From NCBI RefSeq assembly GCF_018861865.1, contig NZ_JAHLDV010000007.1, positions 62,001 through 126,000 of the forward strand: a DNA stretch of 64,000 bases, written 5' to 3'. The notes under the pieces were generated by a model, which was given only the letters and a program-made list of their open reading frames with translations, was not told the DNA's origin and did no database searches. Shown piece after piece: positions 48,858-60,239 of the stretch; the stretch's first letter is position 1; every line of letters begins with the position of its first letter. Source of the stretch: Clostridium frigoris (lineage in GTDB: Bacteria > Bacillota > Clostridia > Clostridiales > Clostridiaceae). The position numbers and the translations under genes were made by a program.

Positions 48858-48938
48858 TTTACAACACCTCCGAATAAAATCCCCATATTCCAAGTACACC
48901 GTTGGTGAATCGGCTAACTTAGCATAAGGTTCAAATCA

Positions 48939-48967
48939 ATTATAACAAACTAAGATTAAATTGTAAA
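48939..48967 (-). promoter_or_regulatory. Sigma-A promoter of rpsO
   Basis: On the minus strand TTTACA (48967-48962) and a perfect TATAAT (48944-48939) are 17 nt apart, 22 bp beyond the ribF stop. The resulting leader is about 75 nt and contains a short CACC/GGTG hairpin. Confidence 0.85.
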
Positions 48968-48988
48968 TTATTTTTTGTATATTTACAC

Positions 48989-49912
48989 TTATAATTCTAT
49001 TTTTTGATTATAAGCATACTCTTTATCCTTTACAAGCTGGCATTTTAGTTCATCTACATTATTAAATTTAACTTCATCTCTTATTCTGTTTATAAAGTTG
49101 ATTTTAACTACCTCATTGTAAATTTGCTTGTTAAAATCTAAAATATACGTTTCTACTGATAATTTACCGCCTTCTACAGTAGGATTATATCCTATGTTGG
49201 TTATAGCTTTATAAAAACAATTATTATATTCAATTATAGTATAGTATACCCCTCCCTTAGGAAGAATATAGTCCTTATTGTAGTTTAGATTCACAGTTGG
49301 AAAACCAATAGTTCTACCAAGTTGTTTACCCTTAACCACATTTCCAATAATAGTGTGTGGACGTCCTAAAAGTTCATTTGCTTTAACAATATTACCTTCA
49401 GCAATTAGATGACGTATTCTAGAACTGCTTACAATTTCATCATTAACACTAACTGCATCACAAACATATAGTTTATATCCAAGTATTGTACTATATTCCT
49501 TAAGCATTTCTACATCACCTAAATTTTTATAACCAAATCTATAATTAAAACCAACAATTATTCCCTTAGCATTATAACACTTAACCATATTTCTTATAAA
49601 TTCTTCAGGGGTTATCTTCATAAATTCTTTATCAAAATTAGCTAAATTAACTATATCTATACCTGTGTCTTTCAGTAATTTTATTTTAGTATCATTATCC
49701 ATTATAAGCTTTGGACAAATCTCTTTATTAATAACAGACAAAGGATGATTTTTAAAAGTACAGATCATACTTTTTGCATTATTTGCTTTTGATAATTCCA
49801 CTGCTTTATTTATAAGATGCATATGACCTAAATGTAGTCCATCAAAACTTCCGAGTGCAATAAACGTTTGATATTTAAGATTAGTTTTAAAATTATCTTC
49901 TATAATTAACAT
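48989..49912 (-). CDS. ribF: Bifunctional riboflavin kinase/FAD synthetase
   Basis: A 307-aa enzyme making FMN and FAD. The N-terminal adenylyltransferase (about 1-180) has ALGSFDGLHLGHMHLI with the HxGH-like motif, and the C-terminal kinase (about 183-300) has GKQLGRTIGFPTVNL. AGGAG lies 9 nt before the ATG. It is 12 bp downstream of truB. Confidence 0.95.
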   Translation of the reverse strand: MLIIEDNFKTNLKYQTFIALGSFDGLHLGHMHLINKAVELSKANNAKSMICTFKNHPLSVINKEICPKLIMDNDTKIKLLKDTGIDIVNLANFDKEFMKITPEEFIRNMVKCYNAKGIIVGFNYRFGYKNLGDVEMLKEYSTILGYKLYVCDAVSVNDEIVSSSRIRHLIAEGNIVKANELLGRPHTIIGNVVKGKQLGRTIGFPTVNLNYNKDYILPKGGVYYTIIEYNNCFYKAITNIGYNPTVEGGKLSVETYILDFNKQIYNEVVKINFINRIRDEVKFNNVDELKCQLVKDKEYAYNQKIEL

Positions 49913-49924
49913 TTTAATTTACTC

Positions 49925-50794
49925 CTATATAAATGACTTTATTAGCCTAACACCATCATCACTTCTATCAGCAATTCCAATAAAATTATCCTCATTATTA
50001 TATATGCTATACATAATGCCAGATTCAAACATGCAAGTTAGTGCCTTATCCTTAACTATGACACCATTTAATAAGAACTTAACAAATCTATCCTCTATTA
50101 TAATTTTAGCATTTGCACTAAAAATAGTTTCTATAGGCATAATGTATTTGTTTATATTTTCTTCATTTAATTCATTAACATTTATAGCATTCTCAATATG
50201 AAATTGGCCTGTAGCCGTTCTTTGTAAATTCCACATCATGCCACCACATTTTAATTTTTCCCCAATATCATAACACAAGCTTCTAATATACGTACCCTTA
50301 GAACATTTTACCGTAAATTTTATATAAGGTAATTTAATATCCGTAATATTTATATCATAAATTACTATAGGTCTTGGCTCTCTCTCTATCTCTATTCCAG
50401 CCCTTGCTAACTCATAAAGTTTTTTTCCATTAACCTTTAGAGCAGAGTACATAGGCGGAACTTGCTTTATTTCTCCTATAAATGAATTAATAACTGTAGT
50501 AATTTCATCTATGTCTGAATTAACTTCACTTTCTTTTAAAATTTTTCCCTCTCTATCATAAGTATCTGTAATAACGCCCAATTTCAATTCAGTTTCATAA
50601 ATTTTAAAGTCTCCCATTATATAATCTATAGCCTTTGTTGCCTTCCCTATACAAACAGGTAAGACCCCGCTAGCTTCTGGGTCTAGAGTGCCAGCGTGGC
50701 CTACTTTTTTTACATTACTGATTTTTCTTATTAAACGCACTACATCAAAAGAAGTAATTCCTGTAGGTTTAAATACATTTAATATACCATTCAT
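49925..50794 (-). CDS. truB: tRNA pseudouridine(55) synthase TruB
   Basis: A 289-aa enzyme forming pseudouridine 55 in tRNA. GHAGTLDPEASGVLPV holds the catalytic aspartate (near 39), and the PUA-like C-terminus is short. It has no good SD of its own (AAAGAG at distance), consistent with coupled translation from the relic ORF whose TGA overlaps the ATG as ATGA. It follows rbfA after only 92 bp because nrnA is absent. Confidence 0.95.
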   Translation of the reverse strand: MNGILNVFKPTGITSFDVVRLIRKISNVKKVGHAGTLDPEASGVLPVCIGKATKAIDYIMGDFKIYETELKLGVITDTYDREGKILKESEVNSDIDEITTVINSFIGEIKQVPPMYSALKVNGKKLYELARAGIEIEREPRPIVIYDINITDIKLPYIKFTVKCSKGTYIRSLCYDIGEKLKCGGMMWNLQRTATGQFHIENAINVNELNEENINKYIMPIETIFSANAKIIIEDRFVKFLLNGVIVKDKALTCMFESGIMYSIYNNEDNFIGIADRSDDGVRLIKSFI

Positions 50795-50874
50795 TTCATC
50801 AACTCTTTTTCTAAAATTTCCATTAATTTAACTTTAGTATTATCAAAACTTACTTTAACAATATTTTTATCTTG
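50791..50874 (-). pseudogene. nrnA: Probable C-terminal remnant of nrnA (DHH phosphoesterase)
   Basis: Just after the rbfA stop the minus strand has 27 open codons reading DKNIVKVSFDNTKVKLMEIL... and ending in a TGA that overlaps the truB start as ATGA. It has no start codon with RBS and is preceded by in-frame stops TAA and TAG. In clostridia the gene between rbfA and truB is normally nrnA, whose products end in a similar charged helix after the GGGH motif. The relic reading is inferred from position, overlap and character, not from a search. Confidence 0.45.
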
Positions 50875-50886
50875 CTAATGATATGG

Positions 50887-51315
50887 TTAGCCTTCATTGT
50901 TATCTTCACTCTTTACTTCATCTTCAATCTTTGTTTCTTCTTCACTATGTTTTTCATTTTCATTCTTATCTTTTGCCTTTATTTGATGAAAGATTTTTTC
51001 TAGATGTATTGCACGTTCAATAGTTTCATCTATCTCTATAATAACCTGAGGAACATGTCTTAACTTAACATGAATTCCTATTTCTTTTCTTATAAGACCA
51101 GTTGAACTTTTAAGTGCTTGAATTGTTTCTTTTTTTGAAAGTTCATTTCCAAATATACTAACATAAATCTTTGTATAACTTAGGTCTTTAGTTGTATCTA
51201 CTTTTGTTACACTAACCATAGCACTTAATCTTGGATCTTTTATTTTGTTTTGAATTGTATTGCTTACATCTTTTTTAATTTCTTCATTTATTCTACCATT
51301 TCTATAATTAACCAT
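50887..51315 (-). CDS. rbfA: Ribosome-binding factor A
   Basis: A 142-aa KH-fold protein for 16S rRNA 5'-end processing and 30S maturation. The core is about 1-105 (NEEIKKDVSNTIQNKIKDPRLSAMVSV); the last 35 residues are a highly charged tail of E, K and D. I chose the ATG at 51315; a GTG at 51324 is in frame but only 2 nt after GGAG. It is 20 bp downstream of infB. Confidence 0.94.
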   Translation of the reverse strand: MVNYRNGRINEEIKKDVSNTIQNKIKDPRLSAMVSVTKVDTTKDLSYTKIYVSIFGNELSKKETIQALKSSTGLIRKEIGIHVKLRHVPQVIIEIDETIERAIHLEKIFHQIKAKDKNENEKHSEEETKIEDEVKSEDNNEG

Positions 51316-51335
51316 ACAATCCACTACTCCTTATC

Positions 51336-53411
51336 TTATACTAGTTTTGGTTTTATTTCTTCCATTATGAATGCTTCAATGATGTCTCCTTCTTTAAGGT
51401 CATTGAATTTTTCTATACTTAATCCACATTCAAATCCTGCAGCAACCTCTTTTGCATCATCTTTAAATCTCTTTAATGAAGCTAAAGTAGATTCAGTTAT
51501 AACTATTCCATTTCTAAGAACTCTAACACTACTATTTCTAGTGACTTTACCAGTCAATACGTAAGATCCTGCTATTGTTCCTACATTTGAAACTTTATAT
51601 ATTTGTCTTATTTCTACTCTACCTAAAACAACTTCTTTGTATACAGGATCGAGCATTCCAAGCATTGCTAATTTTATATCATCAAGAGCATCATAAATTA
51701 TTCTGTACGTTTTAATTTCTACTTTTTCTTTTTCTCCAACTATCGCAGCATTATTATCAGGTCTTACATTAAAACCTATAATTATTGCATTTGATGCCGC
51801 CGCAAGTACAACATCAGTCTCTGTTATAGCTCCAACTCCAGAATGTATAACTCTTACTTTAACATTATCAGTAGATAATTTTTCAAGTGATTGTCGAACA
51901 GCCTCTACAGATCCTTGAACGTCTGCTTTAACAATTACGCCAAGTTCTTTAACAGATCCTTCTTGTATCTGGTTGTATAAATTTTCCATAGAAACTCTAT
52001 TACTAGCTTGAAAATGTTCTTCTCTTAAATTTGCTTTTCTAGCTTCAGCCATATTTCTTGCAGTTTTCTCATCTTTAGTTACATTAAATCTATCTCCAGC
52101 CGATGGTACATCAGATAATCCAAGTATTTCTACTGGTATAGATGGTCCTGCTGTTTTTATTTTTTTACCCTTATCATCAAACATTGCTCTTATTCTTCCA
52201 TAAGTTGATCCAACTATTATAGAATCTCCAGTGTTAAGCGTACCATTTTGTATAAGTAATGTAGCAAGTGGTCCACGACCTTTATCAAGTTTTCCCTCTA
52301 TTACAGTTCCTTTTGCACGTCTTTTAGCATTTGCCTTAAGCTCTAACATTTCTGCAGTAATTAGTATCATTTCAAGTAAAGTATCAATACCTTCCTTAGT
52401 ATGAGCTGACACTGGAACACAAATTGTGTCTCCACCCCAATCTTCTGCTACAAGTCCGAATTCTGTTAGTTCTTGCTTAACTTTATCTACATTAGCTCCT
52501 GGTCTATCTATCTTGTTTATTGCAACTATTATTGGAACACTCGCAGCTTTACAATGATTTATAGCTTCTTCAGTTTGTGGCATAATACCATCATCAGCCG
52601 CAACTACTAGTATAACTATATCAGTTATTTGAGCACCACGCGCTCTCATCGCTGTAAACGCTTCATGACCAGGTGTATCTAAGAATGTTATTTTTTCTCC
52701 ATTAATATTAACAGTATATGCTCCTATATGTTGAGTTATTCCGCCAGCTTCTGTTTCTGTAACCTTAGATTTTCTAATACAATCAAGTAATGATGTCTTA
52801 CCATGATCAACATGACCCATAACTGTAACAACTGCTGGTTTTTTATCTGTAGCTACTTCAGCGTCATTTTCCTCAATATCTTCATCATCAGCAATTTTTC
52901 CTGCTTCAGAATCTTTGAGTACTGCAAGTGCGCCATATTTTTCTATTACTTTCTCAGCTGTTGCAAAATCTATTTCCTGATTCATTCCGGCCATAACACC
53001 TATGAAAATAAGTTGTTTTATTACTTCAACATAAGGTCTTTTTAACGTATCAGCCAAATCTTTAACTGTAATAGTACTATCAATTACTACAACTTCGTCA
53101 TCGATTGGTTCAACAGCATTGTTACCACTTCCTAATTCGTCTCTACCTTTTCTACCTCTTTTTCTAATGACAACTTTATTAGCATCTTCATTAGCTAAGT
53201 TTTCATAGTGTTCTACTGTTTCATTTTTATTATCCTTAAGTCCTGAATTTTCGTCACTATAAAGTTCCTTTATTAATTCAGCATCTTCTTCCTCAATCAC
53301 ACTCATATGATTTTTGGCCTTTATACTAAACTCTTCAAATAGTACATTAATTAATTCTTTACTTGACACTTCTAACTCTTTAGCTAATTCATATATTCTG
53401 ACTTTTGCCAA
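51336..53411 (-). CDS. infB: Translation initiation factor IF-2
   Basis: A 691-aa GTPase that brings initiator tRNA to the 30S subunit. An IF2_N domain starts the protein, a charged linker follows, then a second IF2_N-like segment (about 108-165), the G domain with GHVDHGKT (about 199-206), DTPGHEAF and NKIDRPGA, and the C-terminal beta-barrels. I chose a TTG start at 53411: GGGGGTGA lies 7 nt upstream, and the product [13 protein letters not shown] matches the usual family beginning. The GTG at 53420 directly abuts the G-run. Confidence 0.95.
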   Translation of the reverse strand: MAKVRIYELAKELEVSSKELINVLFEEFSIKAKNHMSVIEEEDAELIKELYSDENSGLKDNKNETVEHYENLANEDANKVVIRKRGRKGRDELGSGNNAVEPIDDEVVVIDSTITVKDLADTLKRPYVEVIKQLIFIGVMAGMNQEIDFATAEKVIEKYGALAVLKDSEAGKIADDEDIEENDAEVATDKKPAVVTVMGHVDHGKTSLLDCIRKSKVTETEAGGITQHIGAYTVNINGEKITFLDTPGHEAFTAMRARGAQITDIVILVVAADDGIMPQTEEAINHCKAASVPIIVAINKIDRPGANVDKVKQELTEFGLVAEDWGGDTICVPVSAHTKEGIDTLLEMILITAEMLELKANAKRRAKGTVIEGKLDKGRGPLATLLIQNGTLNTGDSIIVGSTYGRIRAMFDDKGKKIKTAGPSIPVEILGLSDVPSAGDRFNVTKDEKTARNMAEARKANLREEHFQASNRVSMENLYNQIQEGSVKELGVIVKADVQGSVEAVRQSLEKLSTDNVKVRVIHSGVGAITETDVVLAAASNAIIIGFNVRPDNNAAIVGEKEKVEIKTYRIIYDALDDIKLAMLGMLDPVYKEVVLGRVEIRQIYKVSNVGTIAGSYVLTGKVTRNSSVRVLRNGIVITESTLASLKRFKDDAKEVAAGFECGLSIEKFNDLKEGDIIEAFIMEEIKPKLV

Positions 53412-53429
53412 ATCATTCACCCCCGAAAT

Positions 53430-53759
53430 TTATTCGTTATTTTCGCTATTTTCATTGTTTTCATTCCATAAACTTAATAGCTTATTCGTCATTTTTTTAT
53501 CATTTACGCATAAAACATTGATTTCTGCTCTACCTAAAGATTTACCTAAAGTTTCATTTGGAACACCTTCAATAATTGGTATAACATTTTTAACAGATAA
53601 TCTTTTAAACTTGTCTTTAGTATTTACAGCGCTTTCTTCAGATAAAATTATAAGGGTTCCTCTCCCATGTGATAGTGCATCTTCACATTGATTATAGCCT
53701 TCAATAAGTTTACCTGCCTTTTTAGTTAAACCCAAAAATTGAAAAAATTTATTATTCAT
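53430..53759 (-). CDS. L7Ae/L30e-family RNA-binding protein (YlxQ-like)
   Basis: A 109-aa kink-turn RNA-binding protein. FFQFLGLTKKAGKLIEGYNQCEDAL is the typical first half, and the rest keeps the small L7Ae fold with a short NENNEN-type tail. It lies between rnpM and infB as in all Firmicutes. I chose the ATG at 53759; the ATG at 53771 lies inside the rnpM coding region too close to AAAGG. The gene overlaps rnpM by 8 bp. Confidence 0.9.
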   Translation of the reverse strand: MNNKFFQFLGLTKKAGKLIEGYNQCEDALSHGRGTLIILSEESAVNTKDKFKRLSVKNVIPIIEGVPNETLGKSLGRAEINVLCVNDKKMTNKLLSLWNENNENSENNE

Positions 53760-54018
53760 GATTAATCTCATCCTTTAGTTTTGCATAAATTTCTTCGCTT
53801 ATTTTGCCACCTAAATTTCGCTCTAATCTTTTTGTCTTGTAAGATTTTTCAAAACACTCTATACTTTTACAAACATATGCACCTCTACCTGGTTTTTTAC
53901 CTATTAAATCTATAGAAATTTCGCCTTCTTTACTATTTACTATTCGCAATAGCTCTTTCTTAGGTTTCATTTCCATACACCCTGTACACATGCGCTGAGG
54001 TACTTTTTTAACTTTCAT
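53752..54018 (-). CDS. rnpM: RNase P modulator RnpM (YlxR)
   Basis: An 88-aa DUF448 protein. RMCTGCMEMKPKKELLRIV and GRGAYVC are its hallmark motifs, with CxxC-type cysteines. Family members bind RNase P RNA and modulate its activity. It lies 11 bp after nusA and overlaps the next gene. AGGAG upstream is at an unusual distance, consistent with coupled translation. Confidence 0.92.
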   Translation of the reverse strand: MKVKKVPQRMCTGCMEMKPKKELLRIVNSKEGEISIDLIGKKPGRGAYVCKSIECFEKSYKTKRLERNLGGKISEEIYAKLKDEINHE

Positions 54019-54029
54019 AAAGCTATCAC

Positions 54030-55196
54030 CTACTCCTGCGTAATGGTTTCAATTACTTGATCTAGCGCTAATTGATTTTCAGTTGTTTGATCTTTAACTA
54101 CTTGATTATCAATTACTTCACTTTCAACAATTTCATTTACATCTATGTTGTATTGAGCTTGTGTTCTACTTTTTATATCTATTTTCCAACCAGTTAATCT
54201 TGCTGCCAATCTAACATTTTGGCCTTCTTTTCCAATAGCTAAAGATAATTGATTATCTTCCACTATGACCTTTGCAGATTTAGAAACTTCCTCAACTACT
54301 ACATTTAATACTTTTGCGGGACTTAAAGCATTTGAAATATATTCTTCAGCTTTCTTGCTCCATTTAATAATATCAATTTTTTCATTTCTTAATTCATTAA
54401 CTATGCTTTGAACACGAACACCCTTAGGTCCTACGCAAGCTCCCATAGCATCAACATTTTCATCATTTGAATATACTGCAATTTTAGTCCTTGAACCAGC
54501 TTCTCTCGAAATACTTTTAATCTCAACAACTCCACCAAAAACCTCTGGTACTTCTAATTCAAACAATCGTTTTACAAGGCCTGGATGGGTTCTTGACACT
54601 CCAACTTGAGCACCTTTAGTAGTATTTTTAACCTCAACAATATATAGTTTTAATTTTTCATTAAAATTATATTCTTCACCCGGCATTTGTTCATTAGCTC
54701 CAAGAACAGCTTCGATTTTACCTAAATCTATAAATACATTACCTCTGTCTTTTCTTATAACGCTTCCGGTAATAATATCAAACTCTTTGGTTATAAATTC
54801 ATTGTATATTATATTTCTTTCAGCTTCTTTAATCCTTTGAATAACTACTTGTTTTGCAGCTTGTGCAGCTATTCTTCCAAATTTTCTTGGAGTAACTTCA
54901 ATATCAACAATATCATCTATTTGATATTTAGGACTATATTCTTTAGCTTCATCTAGTGTTATTTCACTAGAATCCTCAACAACTTCTTCTACAACCGTCT
55001 TTTGACCATAAACATGTATTTCTCCTGTTTCTCTGTTCATTGTTACTTTTACATCTTGACTATTATTTGATAGCGTAGCAAAATTTTTCTTGTACGCTGC
55101 AACTAATGCATCTTCTATAGTTTCAAAAAGTAAATCTTCACTAATTCCCTTTTGGTCTACAATCTCTCTCAATGCTTCAATAAATTCTTGATTCAT
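54030..55196 (-). CDS. nusA: Transcription termination/antitermination factor NusA
   Basis: A 388-aa RNA polymerase-binding factor. The N-terminal domain (about 1-125) is followed by S1 (about 135-200, GSVIRKDRGNVFIDLG) and two KH domains (about 205-345, including GACVGPKGVRVQ and LAIGKEGQNVRLAARLTGW). The C-tail is a glutamine- and acid-rich repeat (about 350-388). AAGGAGG precedes the ATG. It is 16 bp downstream of rimP. Confidence 0.96.
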   Translation of the reverse strand: MNQEFIEALREIVDQKGISEDLLFETIEDALVAAYKKNFATLSNNSQDVKVTMNRETGEIHVYGQKTVVEEVVEDSSEITLDEAKEYSPKYQIDDIVDIEVTPRKFGRIAAQAAKQVVIQRIKEAERNIIYNEFITKEFDIITGSVIRKDRGNVFIDLGKIEAVLGANEQMPGEEYNFNEKLKLYIVEVKNTTKGAQVGVSRTHPGLVKRLFELEVPEVFGGVVEIKSISREAGSRTKIAVYSNDENVDAMGACVGPKGVRVQSIVNELRNEKIDIIKWSKKAEEYISNALSPAKVLNVVVEEVSKSAKVIVEDNQLSLAIGKEGQNVRLAARLTGWKIDIKSRTQAQYNIDVNEIVESEVIDNQVVKDQTTENQLALDQVIETITQE

Positions 55197-55212
55197 TTTA
55201 ATAACTTCCTCC

Positions 55213-55674
55213 TTACAGCACTGGTTTTAAACTTACGATGGAAATATTTTCTTTTGGAATAATTATATTATTCCCATCATATTGAATTTCTATTTGTACA
55301 TCAGAAAAACCTACTAACTCGCCCTCAAGTTTTTTAGTTCCCTCATATAGGTTCTTTAAATTAACTAGTACATTTTGACCTATGTATTTTTTTAGATGAT
55401 TATCATCATATAAAATTCTCTCAATTCCTGGTGAGGATACTTCTAAACAGTAACTATCAGTTATTGGATCTTCAACATCTAATATTTCACTTATGCCTCT
55501 GCTAGTTTTCTCACAGTCTTCCAAAGATATTCCACTTGAACTATCTATATAAATTCTTAAATAATTTTCTCCAGCTTCTTTTACATACTCCAAATGATAT
55601 AATTCACAATTGTTTTTTTCAACTATTGGCAAAGCTATTTTTCTAAGCTTTTGCAACAAGGTATCATTTTTCAT
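55213..55674 (-). CDS. rimP: Ribosome maturation factor RimP
   Basis: A 153-aa 30S assembly factor. The N-terminal domain includes LRIYIDSSSGISLEDCEKTSR and the conserved YCLEVSSPGIERIL; the C-terminal SH3-like domain follows. AAAGGAGGG precedes the ATG. It opens the nusA-infB operon, whose promoter should lie in the AT-rich 80 bp upstream. Confidence 0.95.
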   Translation of the reverse strand: MKNDTLLQKLRKIALPIVEKNNCELYHLEYVKEAGENYLRIYIDSSSGISLEDCEKTSRGISEILDVEDPITDSYCLEVSSPGIERILYDDNHLKKYIGQNVLVNLKNLYEGTKKLEGELVGFSDVQIEIQYDGNNIIIPKENISIVSLKPVL

Positions 55675-55741
55675 TCTAACACCCTCCTTTTATTAGTATT
55701 TTATACTATTATTAACATAATTAATCATAATATTATAATTA

Positions 55742-55764
55742 AAACGCAACCATGAGTTGCGTTT
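55742..55764 (-). terminator. Second hairpin between polC and rimP
   Basis: AAACGCAAC / GTTGCGTTT with a 5-nt loop is followed on the minus strand by TTTTAATTATAAT. It may back up the preceding hairpin in ending polC transcription, or lie in the nusA operon leader. Confidence 0.55.
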
Positions 55765-55773
55765 CAATAAATA

Positions 55774-55795
55774 GAGAGTAGGCGGGCCTACTCTC
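55774..55795 (-). terminator. First hairpin after polC
   Basis: GAGAGTAGG (55774-55782) pairs with CCTACTCTC (55787-55795) around a GC-rich 4-nt loop, about 80 bp past the polC stop. The following T-run is weak. Confidence 0.6.
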
Positions 55796-55877
55796 TTGCA
55801 ATAAAATAACTAGCGATAACTAATATCTATTATTCTATCATATAAAATCTGCTATTTCAAGGGTTAATTACATTTCT

Positions 55878-58800
55878 CTAAAAAAACGACAGCTGATTTG
55901 TATCAGGAAGATCCTTTAAGCATCCATGATTATTTAATGATTCAATAACTGTTTTAGATACTTTGGAGCGTGTTCTCAAATCTTCTTTTGATATAAATTC
56001 TCCATTTACTCTTTCTAGCACTATACTTTTAGCAGCATTTTCACCTACCCCTTCAAGTGCATTTAAAGGAGGTCTTAGTGAATCTTCTTCGATTGTAAAT
56101 TTAACTGCCTCTGATTTATAAAGATCAACATTTAGTAGTTTAATTCCTCTTTTATACATTTCAAAAGATAATTCGAGAGCCGTAAGAAGTCCTTTTTCTT
56201 TAAGACCTATATCCTTACCTAAAGCTTCGAGCTCATCCATTTTAACTTTTATAGCACTCTCACCTTTTACAATTAAATTTGCATCAAAATCATCTGCTCT
56301 TATAGTAAAGAAAGTAGCATAATACTCTTTTGGATAATAAACCTTATAGTATGCTATTCTAATAGCCATCATTACATATGCTACTGCGTGACCTTTAGGA
56401 AACATGTACTTTATTTTTTTACATGAGCCTATATACCAATCAGGAACGTCATGCTCTTTCATTACTTTCTCATGTTCTTCTGAAAGTCCCTTACCTTTTC
56501 TTACTTTTTCCATAATAGTAAAAGCAGTTTTAGGTGGTAAATCTTTCTGTAATAAATAAACCATTATATCATCTCTTGTAGAAATACAATCTTTAAGCGT
56601 TGTAAATCCTTCTTTAATATAATATTGCGCATTGTTAATCCATACGTCAGTACCATGAGATAATCCTGAAATTCTAACCAAATCAGAAAAAGATTTTGGT
56701 TGAGTATCTAATAGCATTTGTCTTACGAATTTTGTACCAAATTCCGGTACTCCATAACTTCCCACTTCACAACCCAATTCCTTAGCTGTTAGCCCCAATG
56801 CTGTTGGTGACGTAAATAAACTTATGACCTTGTTATCCGATAAAGGGATAGTCAAAGGATCAAGTCCTGTTAAATCTTGAAGCATTCTAAGCATTGTAGG
56901 ATCATCATGACCAAGAATATCAAGTTTAAGTAACCTACCACTTATAGAGTGGTAATCAAAATGTGTTGTTATAATATCTGATGTAGGATCATCTGCCGGA
57001 TGTTGCACAGGGCAAAAATTATATATCTCGTTGTCACTTGGAACAACCATTATTCCACCAGGATGTTGTCCTGAGGTCCTCTTAACGCCTGTACATCCTT
57101 GTACAAGGCGTTCTATTTCAGCTTGAGGTACCATAATATCTTTTTCATTTAAGTATTTTTTAACATATCCATAAGCAGTTTTCTCAGCAATAGTTCCAAT
57201 CGTTCCCGCCTTGAAAGTATGACCTTTACCAAACAGAACCTCTGTATACCTATGTATGTCTGCTTGATTATCTCCTGAAAAGTTCAAATCTATATCCGGT
57301 TCTTTATCTCCTTCGAATCCTAAGAATGTTTCAAATGGAATATCAAACCCATCTTTTTTATATAAGGTGCCACAATCAGGACATTCTTTATCAGGTAAAT
57401 CCGCACCCGAACCAATAGATCCATCTAAAATAAATTCGCTTTTTTTACAACTCGGACATATATAGTGCGGTGGGAGCCCATTCACTTCTGTTATATTGGA
57501 CATATTAGCTGCAAATGATGATCCAACCGACCCTCTCGAGCCTACTAAATATCCATCTGCAAGTGATTTTGCTACTAATTTTTCAGCTATTAAGTAAAGT
57601 ACTGCATATCCATGGCCTATAATAGAATTTAATTCCTTATCCAGTCTTTTTTCAACTATCTCTGGTAGTGGGTCTCCATATATTGAATGAACCTTATCTG
57701 ATGTCATTTTTCGAATATCCTCTTCAGCACCGGGTATTGTCGGCGTAAATGTTCCATCTGGTATAGGTTTTATAACTTCTATCATTTCAGCAATTTTATT
57801 TGGATTATAAATTACAACATCCTTGCATTTTTTTTCTCCTAAGTACGAAAACTCACTTAACATTTCATTTGTAGTTTTAAAATATAACGGTGGTTGATCA
57901 TCTGCATCCGAAAACCCTTTACCTGCCATTAATATACTTCTAAAAATTTCATCTGAAGGTTCTAAAAAATGTACATCCCCTGTAGCAACTACCGGCATAT
58001 TATTTTTATCGCCAACAGTACATATTCTCCTATTAATATCCATTAATTCTTTCTCATCTCTTACTATTCCATTCTTAATCATAAATTTGTTATTTAATAG
58101 AGGTTGTATTTCTAAATAGTCATAAAATTCTACTATTTTATTGATTTCTTCATCAGATTTTCCTTGAAGAACCACTTTATATACTTGTCCAGCTTCACAT
58201 GCTGATCCAACTATAAGGCCCTCTCTGTACTTTTCAATCAAAGTTTTAGGAAGCCTTGGTCTTCTATGAAAATATTCCAAATTTGAGAATGAAATAAGCT
58301 TATAAAGATTCTTTAAACCTACCTGATTCTTTACCAAAATAATCACATGATAAGTGTTTGCCTTATTTACATTAAAATCAGCTAAAAATTCTTTGTTTAA
58401 AGTATTTAAATCTAGAATATTTTTTTCGCGAAGTAGACCAAAACAATGTAATAATATATCCGTTGTCGCTTTAGCATCATCTACAGCTCTATGATGATTT
58501 TCAAGAGTTATGCCTAGATACTTAGCTACTGTATTTAACTTAAATGTTTTAAGATCTTTTAGCAAATACTTAGCTAAAGGAATTGTATCCATAATTGCAC
58601 TCTCAAATCTCAAATTCAACCTCTCTGAATTTTTTTTAATAAAAGATGCATCAAAATCAGAATTATGTGCTACGAGCACGCTATCTTTTGCAAATTCTAA
58701 AAACTTAGGAAGTATTTTTTCTATAGAGTCTGCATCAGATACATTATCATTTGTAATTCCAGTTAGTTCTATAATTTTATAAGGTATGTCTATCCCTGGA

Positions 58801-60215
58801 TTTACAAACTCACTAAATCTATCTACTATTTTTCCATTTTCTATTTTTAATGCACCAATTTCTATAATCTTATCATTTTCACTTGACAATCCAGTTGTTT
58901 CTAAATCAAAGACTACAAACCGATCATCTAAAGTTTCATCTTTATTATTAATAACAATTGGAACTCCATCATCTACTAGATAACCCTCAACCCCGTAGAT
59001 AACCTTAATTTTATTCTTTTTAGCTGAATCCATAGCTTCGGGAAATGCCTGAACTACGCCATGATCAGTTATTGCTACTGCATTATGGCCCCACATAGCC
59101 GCTCTTTCAACTAGTTTAGATGCAGGACTCATACCATCCATAGCGCTCATTTGTGTATGAAGATGAAGTTCAACCCTTTTCTCCTTAGCCGTATCCATTC
59201 TTTGTATTTTTTTAAGTTTAATTATGTCTCTCGCCATAACTACAACTTCTCTTGCATAAGTATCGTAACTTGCTTCTCCACGAACCTTACAAAAAAGTCC
59301 AACTTTAATTTCTTCCATCATTTTTTCTACATCTTTAGGTTTTGGAAAACACTTCACTGTAATTGAACTAGAATAATCTGTAATATAAAATGTTATAATT
59401 ATTCTTCCTGTTTTAGTCTCAATTATTTTTACCTTGAAAATGTCACCACAAGCACAAATTATTCCAGAAGTCTCACTTATATCTTTTATTTCTGTACTTT
59501 CATCGTTAATATTTCTTCCCATTATAGTATTTTTATCAGCAACCTCACCTTTTTTGTAGAAAGGTTTACTAAACTTATTAGCTTTGTATCCATTGCTATT
59601 ATCATTATTTGAGCTACTGTTGCGTGGCTTGTCTGTCTTTTCTATATTTATGTTTTTAACTATTTCATTAATTATAGTTTCATTTTCCTTTTCTTTTTTC
59701 ACGAAAAAATCTTCTTTAGAAAGGTCACTATTATATTCTAATTTAACTACTGAATTTACTCCAAACATATCATTTATAGTGTTTTTCATAAGAACTTCTA
59801 TGTTCTTATCTCTTAAAATTTTGCACATAAAATCATTACCACATTGAATCTTAAGTATACCATTCTCAATTATTCTAGTTGATTTAAGTAAACTATCCTT
59901 ACTTGATGGCTCTGAGATAGATATTACATTAACCACATCTAGCCAAAACTTATTTTTTACATCTTCTATAGTTGCATTTGATACATCCCGGTAACAAATT
60001 AACTGTATATCGTTAAAACTACATAATCTTTTTGATATAATCTTTTTAATTAGTAGTTTTTTATTATCATCTGTATCCTCAAAAGATTTAATTATTACCC
60101 TTAATTTGTTGCTTTTTTTAAGGTACTGAACCCTTAATACCTTAATATCATCCACCAATGTTTCATCATTTAAATCAAAATCATTTTTTAACATTTCAGC
60201 TAGGCTTGCGTTCAT
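55878..60215 (-). CDS. polC: DNA polymerase III alpha subunit, PolC type
   Basis: A 1445-aa Gram-positive replicative polymerase. In order: N-terminal and OB domains (about 1-330), PHP domain beginning [14 protein letters not shown] (about 345), the inserted proofreading exonuclease with [22 protein letters not shown] (about 430) and [10 protein letters not shown], the second PHP part, the polymerase domain with the metal-binding [10 protein letters not shown] near 960, and HhH/duplex-binding C-terminus. AGGAGG precedes the ATG. It follows ispG by 24 bp. Confidence 0.97.
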   Translation of the reverse strand: MNASLAEMLKNDFDLNDETLVDDIKVLRVQYLKKSNKLRVIIKSFEDTDDNKKLLIKKIISKRLCSFNDIQLICYRDVSNATIEDVKNKFWLDVVNVISISEPSSKDSLLKSTRIIENGILKIQCGNDFMCKILRDKNIEVLMKNTINDMFGVNSVVKLEYNSDLSKEDFFVKKEKENETIINEIVKNINIEKTDKPRNSSSNNDNSNGYKANKFSKPFYKKGEVADKNTIMGRNINDESTEIKDISETSGIICACGDIFKVKIIETKTGRIIITFYITDYSSSITVKCFPKPKDVEKMMEEIKVGLFCKVRGEASYDTYAREVVVMARDIIKLKKIQRMDTAKEKRVELHLHTQMSAMDGMSPASKLVERAAMWGHNAVAITDHGVVQAFPEAMDSAKKNKIKVIYGVEGYLVDDGVPIVINNKDETLDDRFVVFDLETTGLSSENDKIIEIGALKIENGKIVDRFSEFVNPGIDIPYKIIELTGITNDNVSDADSIEKILPKFLEFAKDSVLVAHNSDFDASFIKKNSERLNLRFESAIMDTIPLAKYLLKDLKTFKLNTVAKYLGITLENHHRAVDDAKATTDILLHCFGLLREKNILDLNTLNKEFLADFNVNKANTYHVIILVKNQVGLKNLYKLISFSNLEYFHRRPRLPKTLIEKYREGLIVGSACEAGQVYKVVLQGKSDEEINKIVEFYDYLEIQPLLNNKFMIKNGIVRDEKELMDINRRICTVGDKNNMPVVATGDVHFLEPSDEIFRSILMAGKGFSDADDQPPLYFKTTNEMLSEFSYLGEKKCKDVVIYNPNKIAEMIEVIKPIPDGTFTPTIPGAEEDIRKMTSDKVHSIYGDPLPEIVEKRLDKELNSIIGHGYAVLYLIAEKLVAKSLADGYLVGSRGSVGSSFAANMSNITEVNGLPPHYICPSCKKSEFILDGSIGSGADLPDKECPDCGTLYKKDGFDIPFETFLGFEGDKEPDIDLNFSGDNQADIHRYTEVLFGKGHTFKAGTIGTIAEKTAYGYVKKYLNEKDIMVPQAEIERLVQGCTGVKRTSGQHPGGIMVVPSDNEIYNFCPVQHPADDPTSDIITTHFDYHSISGRLLKLDILGHDDPTMLRMLQDLTGLDPLTIPLSDNKVISLFTSPTALGLTAKELGCEVGSYGVPEFGTKFVRQMLLDTQPKSFSDLVRISGLSHGTDVWINNAQYYIKEGFTTLKDCISTRDDIMVYLLQKDLPPKTAFTIMEKVRKGKGLSEEHEKVMKEHDVPDWYIGSCKKIKYMFPKGHAVAYVMMAIRIAYYKVYYPKEYYATFFTIRADDFDANLIVKGESAIKVKMDELEALGKDIGLKEKGLLTALELSFEMYKRGIKLLNVDLYKSEAVKFTIEEDSLRPPLNALEGVGENAAKSIVLERVNGEFISKEDLRTRSKVSKTVIESLNNHGCLKDLPDTNQLSFF

Positions 60216-60239
60216 TAATATTCCTCCTGGGAAGACATG

